A stretch of 6,804 nucleotides of DNA, taken from the NCBI GenBank assembly GCA_903902945.1, contig CAIUWU010000171.1, forward strand, positions 1 through 6,804. Direction: 5' to 3'. Each line of letters begins with the position of its first letter. Within the stretch, counting starts at the first letter, position 1. The stretch is from an uncultured Pseudomonadota bacterium. GTDB taxonomy: Bacteria > Pseudomonadota > Gammaproteobacteria > Methylococcales > Methylomonadaceae. Under the pieces are notes generated by a model, which did not search any database, was not told the DNA's origin, and saw only the letters and a list, made by a program, of their open reading frames with translations. The position numbers and the translations under genes were made by a program. Positions 5,667-6,804 of the stretch are shown piece by piece.

Positions 5667-6804
5667 GAGCTATAACTGAATCTAGTGTTTGATAGTTGAA
5701 GAGAAGCGGCGGATCTGGTTGATTATTTGTGACCAAACAAAGCGATCAAATCCAAGGATACGCCACGATGAAGAAGAGTAATGTAATCGACTTGTCGAGT
5801 CGAGATGAGAATGCCGATCCATTGACCAACTTGATCCGGCAAGGGGCTAGCAAGCTGATTGAGCAAGCCATCGAGGCTGAATTGGCAGCCTATATGGAAG
5901 CCTTCAGCGAACGGAAGCTAGGCGATGGCCGGGCTGCGGTCGTTCGTAACGGTTTCCAACCGGAACGCGAGATTCAGACGGGTATCGGGCCCGTGGCGGC
6001 GAAGGTTCCCAAGGTTCGGGCGAAAGACGGCCAAGGCGCCATCTTTCGTTCTGCATTGGCGCCGCCGTATGTTCGGAAAACACGTTCCTTGTCTGCCGCA
6101 TTGCCCTGGTTGTACTTGAAAGGTATTTCCAGTGGTGAGATGGAAGCTGCACTGGAAGTTCTGGTGGGGCCGGATGCCAAGGGATTGTCGGCCAGCACCG
6201 TGGCCCGTTTGAAACGCGAGTGGGCGGCGGAATATAACGATTGGCGGACCCATCGCCTGGATCGGGATCAGTGGGTCTATATTTGGGCCGATGGCATTTA
6301 CAGTGGCCTGCGAGCGGAAGATGTCAAGCTGTGCGCCTTGGTCATCATCGGCGTCAATGAGCGCGGTGAAAAACGCTTTCTGGCGATTGAAGATGGCGTG
6401 CGCGAATCAACACAGAGCTGGCGAGAAGTGCTGCTGGGTGCATAAGATGAACAATGTGCTCAACCGCGTTCCCAAAGTGGTGCAACCCAAGATGAAACAG
6501 TCGCTGTACGACATTTGGCAAGCCGATACCCAGAAGAACGCCGAGCATGCCTTTGACCAGTTCGCCGCGCTCTATGACGCTGAATATCCCAAGGCGGTTG
6601 AATGCCTGTATCGGGACCGGCACGAACTACTGGCGTTCTATGACTTTCCGGCTCAACACTGGCAAAGTATTCGAACAACCAATCCGATTGAATCAACCTT
6701 CGCCACCATTCGCCATCGGACCAAACGTGCAAAAGGCTGTCTGGCTCGCGAGGGCATGTTGCACATGCTGTTCAAGCTGGGACAATCGGCGGAGAAAACC
6801 TGGC
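5667..6804 (+). mobile_element. IS256-family element, copy B (right end outside window)
   Basis: The left end is set at GAGCTATAACTGAATCT (5667), where similarity to copy A begins abruptly. The leader 5667-5767 and the first part of the transposase match copy A (1529-1491 joined to 173-1), but without the IS3 insertion. The element sits inside the 3' end of an IS5-family transposase. Copy B points right and copy A points left, so their left ends face each other across the receptor block. The right terminus and target duplication are beyond the window. Confidence 0.85.
5768..6804 (+). pseudogene. IS256-family (mutator-type) transposase with internal deletion, 3' end outside window
   Basis: The ATG at 5768 is chosen because AGGA at 5755-5758 precedes it at good spacing and because it is conserved in copy A. 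The in-frame upstream GTG at 5729 is not supported, since the leader carries a 2-base indel between copies. The first frame runs 225 codons to the TAA at 6443-6445. It includes the N-terminal region (LIRQGASKLIEQAIEAELAAYM, RNGFQPEREIQT, LYLKGISSGEM) and the first catalytic Asp (IWADGIY, residue 175), ending SWREVLLGA. The family sequence resumes in another frame at 6435: WVHKMNNVLNRVPK, then AFYDFPAQHW and the catalytic Glu in NPIESTFATIRHRTKRAKGC (6690-6692), open to the window edge. Roughly 40-50 residues are missing at the joint, including the block with the second catalytic Asp (GDGALGFW in relatives). The product cannot be catalytic. Confidence 0.9.

Noticed and set aside
5729..5767. Upstream GTG start extending the IS256 copy B transposase by 13 codons.
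   Set aside because: No Shine-Dalgarno sequence precedes it. The segment has a 2-base indel relative to copy A, so its frame is not conserved, while the ATG at 5768 has AGGA at good spacing.
1..6804. CRISPR array, tRNA or rRNA gene, or a phage or toxin-antitoxin module.
   Set aside because: No regularly spaced repeats, no cloverleaf with a recognisable T-arm, and no protein sequence of such modules was seen on either strand.

Overview
The window looks like an accessory, insertion-sequence-rich stretch of a Gram-negative (proteobacterial, probably gammaproteobacterial) chromosome or large plasmid. The case rests on one intact outer-membrane TonB-dependent receptor with a classical signal peptide, and on IS3-, IS5- and IS256-type transposases in the forms common in proteobacteria. 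A methanotroph-like gammaproteobacterium would fit the general character, but nothing in the window proves a genus.

Layout from left to right. (1) Bases 1-1529 are the 5' part of an IS256-family element on the minus strand (copy A). It is split by a complete IS3-family element at 174-1490, which has 26-bp imperfect inverted repeats and a CTT target duplication. (2) Bases 1530-1770 hold no recognisable gene. (3) Bases 1771-4248 (minus) encode an 825-residue TonB-dependent receptor, the only clearly intact cellular gene. (4) Bases 4249-4803 are intergenic. They hold several symmetric or repeated sequence motifs, a plausible promoter, a possible 35-residue single-span membrane protein on the plus strand (4463-4570), and a nested stem-loop (4635-4693). 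(5) Bases 4804-5666 are a badly decayed IS5-family element. (6) Bases 5667-6804 (plus, running off the window) are a second IS256-family element (copy B). It interrupts the 3' end of the IS5 remnant and has itself lost an internal piece of its transposase.

The two IS256 copies lie in inverted orientation with their left (transposase-start) ends facing inward, so they bracket the receptor block like the arms of a composite transposon. They differ by roughly a tenth of compared positions plus indels, so they are not a fresh duplication. Every transposase that can be assessed carries a frameshift or deletion: IS3 orfB, IS5 and both IS256 copies. Only IS3 orfA is intact. The best reading is a transposon graveyard around an intact outer-membrane uptake gene. 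I see no convincing undescribed multi-gene system. The items most worth following up are the nested insertion history, the structured element at 4635-4693, the possible membrane microprotein, and the repeat-rich region between it and the receptor.
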